A stretch of 64,000 bases of DNA from Metaphire vulgaris (GCA_018105865.1 CM030852.1:8743534-8807533), one strand, 5' to 3'. Counted from the stretch's first letter, positions 22,030 to 34,413 are shown. The notes: a model not told the origin generated them from the letters alone. Translations and numbers: made by a program.

Positions 22030-23310
22030 TCTGGTATCAGGATAAAGTGGTCAGGTCTCTGAGACTTGTAGACAGATAACTTGTTCAGGCACCATCGACC
22101 GCTTTATCATAAGATGTAACTGTCTCGCCAAAGTATATTCCCGGTATAACCTGCAAGTGCATCATTGTTCGCTTTATCATAACATGCAATTGTCTTGTCA
22201 CATACTGTTAAGCATGCCTGGTAATCATGCAAATAACTGAAACAATAGTTACAACGATATCCGGCAGAGTAGGTGACCTTAGGATATACAAATTCAATTG
22301 CTCGAAAAAGAAAATCAGCCACAGTTCTGTAAGAAAGCTTCCAATTGTCAGAAATGTTCGTATTCAAGTAGGTAAAAATGTACACTCCATAAGTTCAGCG
22401 CACGTACGGAGAACCGAAGGGTTAGCGAATACAGTTTTACATAGCAACGGCTGAATGAGGGCGATTGCCAGCCTTTCCCTCGCCGCCTTTCCTTCCACCG
22501 AGTTAACACCCGATGTACTCATTCACAGCTGAGTCGACTGTGGACACTAGTCACTGCTCCACCGAGAGTAAGTGGCTTTGGGAAATAGGGCCTACAAATT
22601 CCATTGCTCGAAAAAGAAAATCAGCCGGAATTCGCCAATAAATCAAATCGTCAGAAATGTTTTCATTCAAACGAGACAGGTGTCTGTCCGGAACAGTTTC
22701 ACTGTGTTTGCAAATAAATGCATATACGTTCTCGTCTACGCTGAAGAAATTCGATTTGATACTGAACAGATTCCGCGTTTTCGAACATTGAAAGAGATAA
22801 ATCAAATTCTAATACTGAAGCATCACGCCCACAATCCAATGCGGCGACGAGAAGAAATTTATTTTAAATAGGCCTAAAACGACTTGATTTATAGCAGGAA
22901 CGTGAACTATTAATGTTCTCAAAAATACATGATATGACGCTGGACTGAGATTGCTTGAAATAAGTTTTCAAATTCACATCCACCTGAAACAAGGCCATTT
23001 GCTGAGCAAAACTTTTTCGTATTAGAAATCGCGGTTATAGAACGGAATGGATTTAGCAACAATTGAAAAATCAACAAAACTTTGTGTGATACCGACAACG
23101 AGAAAGGATTTTCACCGCTTATAGATTTCGCATCCGCAGTAATTGCAAGTATAGAGTCTTTTCTTCGGTAACAAAAGCATTCAGTAGCTCCAAAGTGAGG
23201 TCGATATCCTTATCACTAAAATGGTCAAACATGTTGTTGTTTTTAATGAAATAGTTCGGACATTTTCTCTTTGTGAACCATCGACTTAAAGTACCTTGAG
23301 TAATTAAATA
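22030..23310 (-). pseudogene. cGAS-like receptor pseudogene, fragmentary and chimeric
   Basis: Minus-strand pieces in order: 23290-23180 matches the end of the Mab-21 domain (CPNYFIKNNNMFDHF). 22980-22940 and 22805-22700 match the middle region. The block around ADFLFRA occurs twice, at about 22650 and 22310, the second followed by YLHDYQACLTVC. About 170 bases of unrelated DNA separate the two. The N-terminal catalytic half is missing and several stops and frameshifts are present. The repeated block shows that two different copies were joined here. Its 3' flank (21690-22029) matches those of the copies at 26.5 and 34.1 kb. Confidence 0.8.
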
Positions 23311-24320
23311 TCATGTAGTCTATGAATGAGGCGGTTTTTGGTGTAAATACTATAGAGTTATTTTAATTGGCTTAGTAGGCATTACTGCCTGTGGGAAGGC
23401 CACTAGGGGCGCTAACGAGGCTTGAACCTCGCTCCGTCAGCCTACCGCTCCAGCGCGTAACACCCTACCATCTTCCGGGACTAAGAAGATTACGAAATTT
23501 ATAAATAGCTAATCGTGGAGTTTTGCAGAATATGATAATCAAATTAGTTAGTATATTGTAGGGCGTGTAGACCTATCTGCCGAGACTGCCATCAGATGAT
23601 ACTTAATACAATAGTTACTTGTATGCCAGAGGAAAGGGTGAATTAGTGCTGATCGATTTAATCCAACTGTAGTTGTACCCTATTAAGAGAATTGCTACCG
23701 TTGATCATTGTCAATAACTTAAGTAACTAAAAAGGTTTTCTGTAGATAGTTGTTTTCACTGGTTTTGAGATTTTAATAATGTAACTACCAGTATGATAGC
23801 ATAGGCCTACAACAATGTCCGTTTGTGAAATATTAGTCAACCGTGAATCCTCATGTCTCGCCTTCTAATTAAATAGGCCTAGTTATTTAAATATTACTTG
23901 TTAGTAAATCCGACGAGTACAAAATAGGCATTACTACTAGACGATTTCAGCTTAAGACACGCCAGTTTCTCATATAGGACCTTTGATTGCTCTCACTGTT
24001 CAAATACAAATCTGGCGATGCAAGAATAACAGATCTCGATGAACGCAAGCCTTAAGACTTTTCTCAAAACAGAGAGGCACGAAACAATAATGCGGGCGGA
24101 TTAGCTTGCTTGAACCAGTTGATTGTATGCTTAATGCTCGTTCATAGCGTTACCACTGCGCGTGAACATCGCGACTGCATTTCCACGAACAATCCCGATA
24201 TTATATTGCATGGACATTAAGTTGAAGTAGGATGTCTTGCATATTTGTTATTAGTGCTTTTACAGAGATCGGCACATCTCAGACCTGTTTGTGAAATATT
24301 GGAATGGAAAATTTCCATGA
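23311..24320. other. No gene recognised
   Basis: Near 23395-23470 the minus strand shows GAGGTTCAAGCCTC, resembling a tRNA T arm (box B), in a GC-rich 80-base patch. No cloverleaf forms convincingly, and a degraded tRNA-derived SINE head is possible. The rest is AT-rich and unremarkable. Confidence 0.35.
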
Positions 24321-24324
24321 AATT

Positions 24325-24972
24325 TCCGATTTAATAATTCAGAGTACAGCATTAGAACAGGTCAACACCTTCCCGTATCTAGGATCCATCATATCAGACG
24401 ACACTTCAAGCAAAGCCGACATAAGAAGCAGATTGAATAAATGACGTGGGGCGGGAACATCATTAAACAAAATATGGAAATGTCACAACATTCCTGTGAG
24501 CACAAAAGTCCGGTTAATGAGATCAATGGTGTGGCCAGTCGCCACATATGGCTGTGAAAGCTGGACAATAATGAAGGAAGATGAACGGCGCATACAGGCA
24601 TTCGAAATGAAAGGTTTGAGACAAATAATGAGAGTTTCCTGGAAAGCAAAAAAGACGAATGAGTGGGTAATGGATAAAGCAGGAGTTCAAAGAACTCTAC
24701 TGGAAACAGTAAAGAAAAGAAAACTGAAATACTGGGGACATATTATGCGAACAAAGCAGGAATGTCTGGAGAAGGATATAATGCAGGGCACAATGCCTGG
24801 ATCACGAAAAAGAGGCAGGCCAAAAAAAAGTGGGAAGACAACATCAAAGAGTGGACAGGACTCACTATCGAGCAGGAGATAAGAAGAGCAAAAAATCGTA
24901 ACATCTGGAAGATGACAGTTCATAATGCAACCAATCTTCGGAGCGAAGATGGTTGAAGACAAGACAAGACAA
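24325..24972 (+). mobile_element. LINE 3' end with reverse-transcriptase C-terminal region
   Basis: The frame reads QVNTFPYLGSIISDD, a stop near 24440, then MVWPVATYGCESWTIMKEDE, RKLKYWGHIMR and, after a frameshift in an A-run near 24825, KKWEDNIKEWTGLT. This order (YLGS, YGCESW, GHIMR, W-tail) is standard for the end of non-LTR reverse transcriptase proteins. It closes in AAGAC repeats at 24957-24972. It is 5'-truncated and inactive. Confidence 0.88.
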
Positions 24973-25047
24973 TGTAGGCCTACCGCCTACATCCTGGTTT
25001 CTTGTCGAACGGTCGTCGGACTCCAGCTTCCTAGTGTCCATGTAGCC

Positions 25048-25055
25048 TATATATG
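25048..25055 (+). promoter_or_regulatory. TATA-like box of the orphan exon
   Basis: TATATATG aligns with TATAAATA at 12045 in the homologous promoter. The intervening 5' UTR-like sequence is also conserved. Confidence 0.45.
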
Positions 25056-25132
25056 TGAGACCAACTGGCCGACATGTAGCAAATACAGTCTGATTAGCAT
25101 TCGAAACAAAACAGAAGATATCGAGAAATAAG

Positions 25133-25193
25133 ATGAAGAAGTGGTCTTTGCTGTTCGTCGTTGTGCTCCAGCTCCAACTTCTGATCGTGGGAG
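25133..25193 (+). pseudogene. Orphan signal-peptide exon of the secreted protein family
   Basis: ATG at 25133 opens MKKWSLLFVVVLQLQLLIVG, a strong signal peptide, and the exon ends GAG|GTGAAT in phase 1. Promoter, 5' UTR, exon and about 240 bases of intron match 12045-12430. No second or last exon of this family follows before 36 kb; a transposase remnant starts at 25690. It looks like a partial duplication left without its body. It could still be transcribed, or spliced to exons not recognised here. Confidence 0.65.
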
Positions 25194-25689
25194 GTGAATA
25201 TAATGTTCTTCAATTCTCGCCGATGTTTCAGTTCGGTTGTACTGTATTTATCTAGATCAATTACCAGCTGTTAACGTGAATTAGTGTCCTAGAGTAGTTC
25301 TGCGTTTGCAAATGAGGGAGGATAAAAGACAAATCAAATTAGCAATCGATCATGGACTCTATAGACATCTTGAGCGCCATTATAATACTACAGTTAAGCA
25401 TCAGTCGATGGTCGCTTAAGATGAATAGACTGGACACAGCGCCCACTCTATGTTCACTATCAATTTAACAAAACTTGGCCGATTGATATAAAAAAATTGC
25501 TGTTGGAGACAAGAATAAACTTGTTTCAGATAGATACAAACATTATTTGAAAAAACTTACAATTGACATTCAAATTGTCCACCGAAAGAATTGACACATG
25601 ATTTAGGACGTCACCGTCACTAATGATCTGCGCCTTTTGGATCGTGGTGTGTAATTCAATAGAAGCAATTAGCGTGAAACAGTATTAAG

Positions 25690-25960
25690 GGAGATGCTAC
25701 TACTAGATATTCGCTTTATTTCTGTCGATTGGTCCATCTTCCACCATGATGGTGCCCCGACACATCGTGCTCGTGACACCGTTGAATTCCTGCACAGAGA
25801 GACTCCTGTTTTTATACCACCCGAATTGTGGCCACCAAACTCACCAGATTTGAACCCGGTGGACTGGACTGCGTGGGGTATTCTACAGAAAAGGGTCTAC
25901 CGGTCACGAATTTTCAATCTAAAAGAAGTGACGCAGAGATTGGTGACTGGTAAGTGAGTG
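25690..25960 (+). mobile_element. Tc1/mariner-type transposase C-terminal remnant
   Basis: The frame reads FHHDGAPTHRARDTVEFLHR, then PPELWPPNSPDLNPVDWTAW and RVYRSRIFNL. The first Asp of the HHDGAP block and NSPDLNP belong to the DDE/D catalytic region of Tc1/mariner and IS630-like transposases. The first half and both inverted repeats are absent, and it stops early after VTGK. Confidence 0.85.
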
Positions 25961-26149
25961 ACTGGGCGAAGTTCTATCACACAGGGCCTGCCCTAAGAAA
26001 AATTTATCGCTGCACTAAACTCAGACAATTTGTGGACTTCTACGCGAAAAACAAACAAAAAGGGTCATCCCGAAAATTTATTACTGCACAAAGCACAGAA
26101 ACTTGCATTTTACCACAGCACATTTTCATTTTATCGCTGCAAATACCAG

Positions 26150-26819
26150 AAACCTATTTTCAGTCATATGATGGAAATTCGCCATTAATTTTGAAGAGCC
26201 GCCAATTTCCAGTGCTCAGTGCATTTGCAATCGCCATCAAAAGACCCGTAGGACATGCATTCGAAAGCGTAGGAATTTTCTAAGCGAGTCAGTCTTTTCC
26301 CATCGCCAGCTACATGTGGAGTTATTGTGAACACAAAACCAGTCAAGCATCAAACTCATGCAATGACAAGTCACGGAACAAAGTGCTATAATATAAAATA
26401 TAATTGCGGATAGCAAACATTTTTCAAGAAATATCAATTGTCTTCTTACATTAGTTAGCATTGAAATCGGCGATTAAGAAAAAAAAACTTATACGGCTAC
26501 CAGCATATCCATACAAATATAATCTACAATCATCATGTTAGAAAATTAATCACTCGTGCCACACCACAATTCAATCACACCACCGTCTCCCCCACCCATG
26601 GAAAACTCGAATTTACAGGTAGTATGTCTAGCATTTCCAGTCGCAGTCAGCATCTCCATCATTCCAATGTTCATTCATGATTGTCATTGAAAATGATAAA
26701 ATATATTGGTTTGAAAGCAATTGCAAATATTCAGAATAGAAAAAAATAAACTTTTTAAAAGAAACCTTTCAAGAAATGCAAGAAATATTTGGCTGACAAA
26801 TGCCGTTCGAGAAAGGCGG
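26150..26819 (-). repeat. Duplicated downstream flank of the receptor pseudogene
   Basis: This matches 19270-19650 plus 21640-22029, the latter pair being separated by the inserted LINE. It therefore shows the pre-insertion structure of the first locus. No gene is seen. Confidence 0.7.
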
Positions 26820-28937
26820 ATAAACAAAATGGAATTATCAATTTTCTGGTATTAGGATAAAGTGGTCAGGTCTCTGAGATTGGTAGACAGATAACCTGCT
26901 CAGTTTCTCAGAAGCTGCCTTCTGACAATAATCTTCAAGAAATTTCTTATTGTGAACTGCTATTTGCAATAGGTTTTCAAATTCTAAATGCTGCAGTAAC
27001 AGTTTTACACACAGGCGAAAATATTCACCTTTCTTTTGAGACTCGTTAGCAGATGACCTAAACTTCAGAAGGCTTTGAGATTTGATGTACGTGACAAATG
27101 AGATCGGGGACAGTAGCAATGTCAAATTGGAACATGATTCAGCAGTTTCGTGTTTAGCCAAATAATTATGCAACAGCAAAAATCCAAATGATGCTTTCAG
27201 ATATTTGTCGAAGATGGCGGACCATTTGCTCGACAAGATTACTGAGCATAGCATATCGCAGTGATAACCAGCAAAGGCAATATTGTTCGATTTGTCATAA
27301 AATGCAATTGTCTCGTCACATACAGATAAACATGCTTGGTAATCATGCAAATAACTGAAATAATAGTTACAACGATATGCGGCAATGACAAAGTAGGTGG
27401 CCTTGGGATATACAAATTCAATTGCTCGAATAAGAAAATCAGCCGCAGTTCTGTAAGAAAGCTTCCAATTGTCAGAAATGTTCTCATTCGAATCACAATC
27501 GCAAAAGTTTCTCTGTGTTTGTCACGCAAGTAAAGACATAATCGATCTCCTCTACGCTGAAGAAATTCAATTTGCTTCTGAACAGGTTCCGCGTTTTCGA
27601 ACATCGAAAGAGATAAATCAAATTTTATTACTGAAGCATCACCCTGAAAATCTGATTCGGCGAGAAGAAATTTATTTTCGATAAAACGATTTCTTGTCTG
27701 GCAGGAACGGGAACTGTTAATATCTTCAAATTGCATAATTTCACGCTGGGCTGAGATTGCTTGAAATAAGTTTTCAAATTCATAACCACCAGAAACAAGG
27801 CTATTTGCTGTGCAAAACTTTTTCGAAGTAGAAACGTCAGTTATAAAGTGGAATTGATTTAAATATAATTGGCAGGTTAACAAAACGTTGCTGGATACCA
27901 ACAACGAGAAAAGATTTGGACCGTTTATAAATTTCTCATCTGCAAAAATAGCGAGTAGAGTCTTTTCTTCGGTAACAAAAGCATTCAGTAGCTCCAAAGT
28001 GAGGTCGATATCCTTATCACTAAAATGATCAAACATGTTGTTGTTTCTGATGAAATAGTTCGGACATTTTCTCTTTGCCAACCATCGACTTAAAACAAGC
28101 AACAATTCTCTGACTAAATCGTCGTTGGGGCGATTGGTCCAAAAGTCAGGCGACTTCTTTTCACACGACCACAGCATTAAAGTCTTCATTGTATAGGAAC
28201 AGATGACACTTTCGCAATTTCTGTTCAAACACTGCTTAGTCATCTCATTTTTTACTTTTCTCAAAATATGATAAATGTATTTTTGATGGTCAGACCAATT
28301 TTTAACAAGCAAAATCTCAGCAGAAGAAAACGAAATTCTGAACATCGATGTGTCTTTTGGTGTTTTGCGATGAGACTTTACAAACGAAGTGACATCCTCT
28401 TCTAACGACCTTTTCAATGAGATCCTGCGTCGGCCAGTGCTTCCTTCTACGGGTGATCCACTCGTTGGCTTCGTCTGGCCAGACAGGACAGGGAATGGCA
28501 GTCACGAAATCAAGCGTAAGACCTTTGTCATCCATCTTGTGCATCAAGTCAAGTTCTTGATCCGTTGGAAATTTGATTACTTTGAAATCTTGCAAAATAC
28601 AACGTTGTTGCTGGTCCGTTACAATCTTCCGTCTCTGGTATATTGCGTCTGTTTAGATACACGCGCGATGTTGAATCGCACCGCAATCGAACGAAACCAG
28701 GATGTATGTTGCTTGAGTCAAATCGAAAAAACGACCACGAAATTTCTCTGGGACAATGGCATCATCCGGGATGGCGCACAATTGATAAGTAATGTGCATG
28801 TAGTCCAAATCCGTTACTTTTGATAAAAAGTAGGCAATTGGCAATTCTTCGACGCTTCCAGAATGAAAGAACGGTCGCATTGCCTTCTTCTCCAACTGCT
28901 GCTCAAGAAAAATTTCAAATTCTTTTCGACTGTCCAT
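26820..28937 (-). pseudogene. cGAS-like receptor (Mab-21 domain) pseudogene, full length but shifted
   Basis: It reads from MDSRKEFEIFLEQQ at 28937 to the C-terminus near 26840. All key nucleotidyltransferase signs survive: GS in FHSGSVEEL, the first two acids in TDLDYM and the third in LTLDFVTAIPCPVWPD. The Mab-21 signatures RISFSSAEILLV and SYTMKTLMLWSCEKKSP follow, then CPNYFIRNNNMFDHF. The frame breaks after FRGR (about 28740), before VIKFPT (about 28580), at HFVC|KSH (about 28390, one extra base) and at HRET (about 27510). At least four shifts make it a pseudogene unless the consensus is poor. The family makes cyclic dinucleotides after sensing nucleic acid; activity of this copy is not expected. 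Confidence 0.88.
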
Positions 28938-29135
28938 CTGCAGAGACACAGGATGAACTATTTCAGATAAAAAGAAACGTGTTGCATTTCACGGTGGAAA
29001 TATACATGCTGTTTCCGGCATATCTCTTCAACCTGTTGGTCAATATATATAGCGCCTTATTCGATAAATTAAACATTTGACGGAAAATCAAAAAATCATT
29101 TTGATCAGGCTACAGACCGGTTTAGGAGGCGGGAC

Positions 29136-29345
29136 GGACTCTAGGCACATTTTGGACTTTAGAGTCTATAATACCTGTAGGCACGATGGACTCTGGAGTA
29201 CATAATACCTATGTATGATGTACTCTAGAGTACAACATCCACAAACACGATAGTAGGAGGCAGCATGGACTCTTAAAAGAATTTCATACTCTTGATTCAG
29301 AGATACCTGTAGGCACGGTGGACTCTAGATTGCAAGCAAGTTAAT
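29136..29345. repeat. Diverged units of a palindromic tandem repeat
   Basis: About five imperfect units carry GGACTCTAGAGT-like or GTACTCTAGAGTAC cores alternating with AATACCTGTAGGCACG or AATACCTATG. They are related to the tighter array at 29968-31050. Confidence 0.6.
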
Positions 29346-29398
29346 TTGACACTGTATTCTAGAATCTACAAAGCGAACTGGTATTATGGACTTTATAG

Positions 29399-29400
29399 TA

Positions 29401-29450
<50 letters not shown>
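29399..29450. repeat. (ATT)n microsatellite
   Basis: About 17 units followed by a short CGTCGTCATCATC stretch. Confidence 0.95.
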
Positions 29451-29967
29451 CGTCGTCATCATCATCACCACTATAAAGAAAGATCAATCATGCCAGAAAC
29501 TGTTCCAATTTAAGGAGTGTGACAATTATTGTAGATGAAGTCATATGAAGATCAAATTTGAACATTGAGCTTTGAAAGTTGTAAATATCACAGCTTACAC
29601 TGTACAGTGAACTTATAATTTAAGAATTTTGATAGCCATTTAAGAATTGTAAACAACTGGTGTCATCGCTGTTCCCATTACAATTCCTGTGATCAGTGAA
29701 TAATCTTGGGTGCTCACAGCAGTGGAACATTGATTTTAGTATGTTATACACCACAATTTAATCACGTGACAAGCATGTTGAATAGGATAAATTCTTATGC
29801 ATCTACATTAACTTTTACCCTGTGACCATACGTTAAATGTAAAGCTTCTAACACGCTGTAAAACGGAAAGGGTCAACCTGAAGTTCGTCATAACAAAGAA
29901 TAAAATTAAAACCGGAGACAGCTGGACCACTGTGCATCCCATACTTTTGGAAATACAAATTTTAAAA
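29451..29967. other. No gene recognised
   Basis: AT-rich DNA between the two parts of the palindromic array. No domain or repeat is recognised. Confidence 0.4.
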
Positions 29968-31050
29968 GAGTACATTGTACCTAGGTATGATGTACACTCG
30001 AGTACATTGTACCTGGGGTGATGTACCCTAGAGTACTTTGTACCTAGGTATGATCGGTTATATATATATAGATCGGTTTCCGGTAGATTTCGGGTTACCG
30101 GCGCGTGTTTGCGTGTCGTGGATTATGTCGCCGATCTCGCCAGGATTCCACGTTCTTCGTTTGGTTTCGTGCCAAATGAGAGGATTTAGTTCTTGCTCGT
30201 CGGTTTTCGAGGAGTGTACTCGGTCCTCTGTATTTTTCCGACGGTTTCTGGACGTTTTCGTCGGTCGTTATTGTCAAGCCAAGTCCGCCATCTTGTTTGC
30301 CACAATGGCTGACATCGCCAGTGCGTGTTTGCGCGTCTGGAATGTCACCCTTCTTGGCAATTGCTTGACTCGATCGACTGTTGCTCCAGTCTTCGCCGGA
30401 ATTTTCCGTCTTCGTTGGATCTGATGAGATCGGTGACGGGAACCTACTCGGTGGCTGATTATTCTTCGGAAGACCGCCATTTGGGAATTCAACGCTGGAC
30501 TTTTCCACGTCGCGAATTCCGTCTACTATCTAGCGGACTATCAACATCTTTCTTCCGTCATTCATTGGCGTCTCTGCGCGGTGAACATCCTGTGGAAGGT
30601 CGCTCTCTTAGTTTCGTTTTCGTCACGACGGCGAACTCCCTTTCACCATCCGGGACATTAAAGATCATCTTCCGATCCGCAGAGGCGTCAACGCTGTGAA
30701 CAGTGCTTCTGACTTTGGCTTGGCCATGTCGACCTAACCGCAGCGGAGCGCTATGGTCTTTTTCATATCAAGAGGCGCTATATAAGAACGCTATCAATCA
30801 ATCAATGATGTACCTAGAGTACAGTGTACCTAGGAATGAAGTACTCTAGAGTACATTGACCTAGTTATGAAGTACAGTAGTGTTGGTTGTACCTAAGTAT
30901 GATGTAATCTGGAGCATGTTGTACCTAAGTATGAAGTACCTAGAGTACGTTGTACCTAGATATGATGTGTTCTAGAGTAGTTGTACCTAAGTATGAAGTA
31001 CGGTACCTAGAGTACGTTGTATATAGGTATTATGTACTCTAGAGTACGCT
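29968..31050. repeat. Palindromic tandem array with an insertion
   Basis: Units of roughly 30-35 bases alternate GTACCTAGGTATGATG with the palindrome GTACTCTAGAGTAC. About three units lie left of 30055 and about ten right of 30806. The block between is a later insertion. Confidence 0.8.
30055..30806 (+). mobile_element. LINE- or SINE-like insertion in the palindromic array
   Basis: A GC-rich, CpG-rich 750-base block unlike its surroundings ends in GGCGCTATATAAGAACGC and (AATC)n, the pre-tail motif of retroelements in this window. Frames of 128 and 137 codons run on opposite strands but show no domain I recognise and probably follow from base composition. Confidence 0.5.
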
Positions 31051-32977
31051 GTTACGGATTCCGTTGGCTCATCTCAATCTGAAACGATTTTGATATTTTG
31101 ATTCACGATTAACAGACATTGCTAATATTGTTTTATTGGAAATTGTATTTAGTATTGCTAGCGGTAATGCAGTGACATTTTGTCTTCTTTGAAAATCGAC
31201 ATTGGAGTGTTTTGAAATTCGACTTTTAGCGTTTATGAACATCAGAGGCTTTGTCATGTATTACTTTGCTCATTGTTGGTCGTAATTTCACTTCCTTGTC
31301 TTCTTTTTGGAATTGATGCCACGCTACAAAAAGTGACTAGGCTAACTCTTCTGGTTTCTAATAATAGACCTAAATCTAGATCATTTAGCAAAGCTCCAAT
31401 TGCTAATCTGTCGTTGCTAATTCTAAAAGGAAGTACCCTGGACACGATTCTGGCCCTGATTAACCAACTTCCTCAATATTAATTCAAATTTTAGTTCTTT
31501 GTTGTGTCAAGTAATTCTAGTGCAACTTTGTATTTACCAACAATTTGCTCTAGGAATAGAATATTGAGTACTCTAATTCTTACGGCAATGTAATTTTTGT
31601 GTCGATTAATTATTTTTATGATATGGAGTTATAAACTCTAAGACAGCTATAACTGCAACAACGGTCCCGGGGAATTACATGAATTAAGTGATTTTGAGTT
31701 GATTCCTACACAGACTCATAGATAATTACGAGGAAAAATACGAGGTTAAAAATATATCAACGCAATTGGCCAAATTTGGGTTTCTCTTCAATGGCGTTCA
31801 TTGGAATAAAATATACCAGAGTTGACTAGCTAAATATTTTATTGTATTATAGTAATTGGCGCCTTTTTGGTAATAATTCAATCCACTAAGTGCTCTGTAT
31901 TTAGGGTTTATGCAAAACATTTTATTCATGAATAAGCTTAGCTGAAAAGTTAATGATTGTTCAAATATTATAATTAGAAATGTCGTTGTACTTGCGAAAG
32001 GCACTTGCTTTAATCTATTCTATTGATTTAAATTTATATAGTGCCATACTTTTAGTACACAGAAGAGCAATTAGTGCTGTTTAAGCAATTGGGTCTAACT
32101 TATAAGCATCATTGTCAAAAGAAAACCTGGGCAGTCTCTTTGCATTGATCGAAATCATAGAATATGAGCTACTGTCAAAACCAGTCTATGAAATGTGGCT
32201 GTATAAAGGCAAAACTCAGGCCCAGAATTCAAATCAATTCTTTAGTCAGCATCTGATATTTCTGCACTTTATAGCAATTCATAAACATTAGACGCAGATG
32301 AAAAATTGAAGTACAGATTACGGATATTAGTTACAAGAAATAGATCAAGAATCTTCTTACCAAAATCTTCAGTAGGTCTACTAATTCAAATATCAGTCTT
32401 CGCACCAACTAATTGCGTTCAACTGCAACGACATCATTTGACAAATTGACATTTGAACGCGAGTGCGTGGCGGACATTGGGGCTTGCAATCGCGGTTTAA
32501 TTGTCGATTGTGTGTCATTGTGTGCGTGAGGGTCTGCGTGCGTGCGTGCCTGCCTGCATCCGTGGCTCACTCAGATTCCTAATGGTTTTGTGACAGCCAA
32601 TGTACAGTATGAATGTTGCGCCTTTTATTATGGAAATTGAAGATCATTAAGTAAGCTATCACACTGTTATTGCATAGGTTCTATAATACAGAAATGGCAG
32701 CAATCTAAGGATAATCTGAAAGAACTTTCCGGGCATATATCTGAATCTAGCACGTAATGCTGTCTGATAAAAATAAAAAGTCGCCAACATTCACATTGTC
32801 TGTACAGAAACACTTCTCAGTCTCAAACACCGAATTTCAGGACTTGTGAGAATCAGTCGGGCAGCTAACCATGTTTTTCATTGAGTACTTGGATTGTACA
32901 TTGCATTCTTGTCCACCGAATATTTTTCTTCTAATTTTCCATTCACAATTTCAATTATATTGCATTTAAGTGCATGC
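31051..32977. repeat. Segmental duplication, distal copy of the 38.4-44.7 kb unit
   Basis: From about 31360 it matches 38430-39070. From 32160 it matches 41110-41760 and 42950-43640, including CGGACATTGGGG and AATCGCGGTTTAATT. No gene is recognised. Confidence 0.6.
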
Positions 32978-32988
32978 AAACCTAATAC

Positions 32989-33269
32989 GGGAGGTTAGAA
33001 GAGTGGTAAAACGATGGACAATGAAGCAGAAGGTCGCGGGTTCAATTCCCGCAGGAGCCCTAAGGTCGACTCAGCCTTACTCTCTAGAGGGTGGTGGTAA
33101 ACTGAGAAGCAGGGTTAAGCTGCGAGGTAAAACGTGGGTCTGGGGAAAGTAATTGCAACATACCCCAGATTAATGGCTTATACCACTAACGTCGCTGATT
33201 GCCCAGGCCGGAGATAGGTGCCGGAACCCAAAGTTCGGACTCGAGTACAGGACCTACCTTTACCTTTTT
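32989..33269 (+). mobile_element. tRNA-derived SINE, copy 2
   Basis: The head GGGAGGTTAGAAGAGTGG leads into box B GCGGGTTCAATTCCCGC, and the tail ends ACCTACCTTTACC(T)n. The perfect 11-bp target duplication AAACCTAATAC is at 32978-32988 and 33270-33280. It interrupts the tRNA-Gly flank, whose uninterrupted form is at about 5985. Confidence 0.93.
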
Positions 33270-33616
33270 AAACCTAATACAGCAATGAATATAAGAAATT
33301 GACAAAATTTCTGTATGTACCTCTTTTGTGGCGCTTCAGATGCGGTGTAAATGTTATCTGTCTCGAACGGAAGGCGTTTCAAGACGAATGCTTGAGTAAA
33401 AGTTGACAGAAGAGGGATGAAACTGCTCCCAATGGTATCGATGAATTTTGAAAGCCATCAAAAGAGATGATCTGAGCAGAGCAAGAGCGAATGTGACATC
33501 GCTGAGAGATGTTGAGAAGGTATTGCATGACACCGATTTGAAACACTGTAATTACTTTAATGCACTGCGACACTCGGGACTTTAGATCGCTATCTTCGAT
33601 GTCAATTTAAAATGAT

Positions 33617-33699
33617 TGCGTGAGCCGGGAGTCGAACCCGGGTCAATTGCTGATGGAAGGCAAATATGCTACCGCTAATAATAATAATACCACTCACGC
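33617..33699 (-). pseudogene. tRNA-Gly(UCC) pseudogene
   Basis: The acceptor and T arms match the intact gene at 6330, but the anticodon arm has a 2-base insertion (TGATGGAAGG) and the D-loop region has an AAT-rich insertion of about 12 bases. The cloverleaf cannot form. Confidence 0.85.
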
Positions 33700-34413
33700 T
33701 CTACAATAAATGGCATTCGTCAAGACAGACTTTAATATTCAGTTGACTTTCACAGGTGACTCGTGACCAAAACGGTTATGCTTCAATAGAGTCATCAAAT
33801 GAAAATCATGATTGTTCAACTCAATCCAGATGAAGTATCAAAAGTAAGACCGCGCTTAGGATGCCCGTGGAAGGCCCGGTAGATATGCCTTAGTCTAACT
33901 GACAGAACGATCGATATAAAAGAAGATTTTTGCCTGAAAAGCTGATATTCATATCAGATAATATAAATGTTCCTCTCAGCAATCATTAGCAAAAAGCTAA
34001 ATATATGCGATTAAAAAAATAATCTAGAACGTCAGTTCCTAGTTAGCATAAGGTCCTATCCTATCTACAATCAACATAATTATTAGCAGCAGAATAGGCT
34101 ATCTTGTGCCGAACCATAATTTGGATCCACCACCGTTTGTCCACCCATGGAATCTGTGACCCAGAAGCTAATACGAACTCGACGTCTCCATCATCCCAAT
34201 GTTCAGTCGCGATTGTCTTTCAAAATCACTAAAATGTATTGGTCTGAATACAATTTCAAATATTCATAATGTAAGAAAATAAAATTTTCATTCGAAAAAC
34301 TTTAATAAATGGATGTTATATTTAGTTGTAGTAATTTAATAAATGACAAATGCAGTTCCAAAAAAGGCGAAATCAAATTGGAAATATCACCTTATGTCAT
34401 CAGGCTAAAATGA

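Noticed and set aside
23395..23470. tRNA-like patch with GAGGTTCAAGCCTC
   Set aside because: It has a T-arm-like sequence but no consistent acceptor, D and anticodon arms.
30038..30508. Opposing frames of 128 and 137 codons
   Set aside because: They lie inside a GC-rich retroelement-like insertion, show no domain, and open frames on both strands are expected from composition.
29136..31050. Regularly spaced repeats as a CRISPR array
   Set aside because: The context is eukaryotic, the spacers are themselves repeats, and no cas genes are present.
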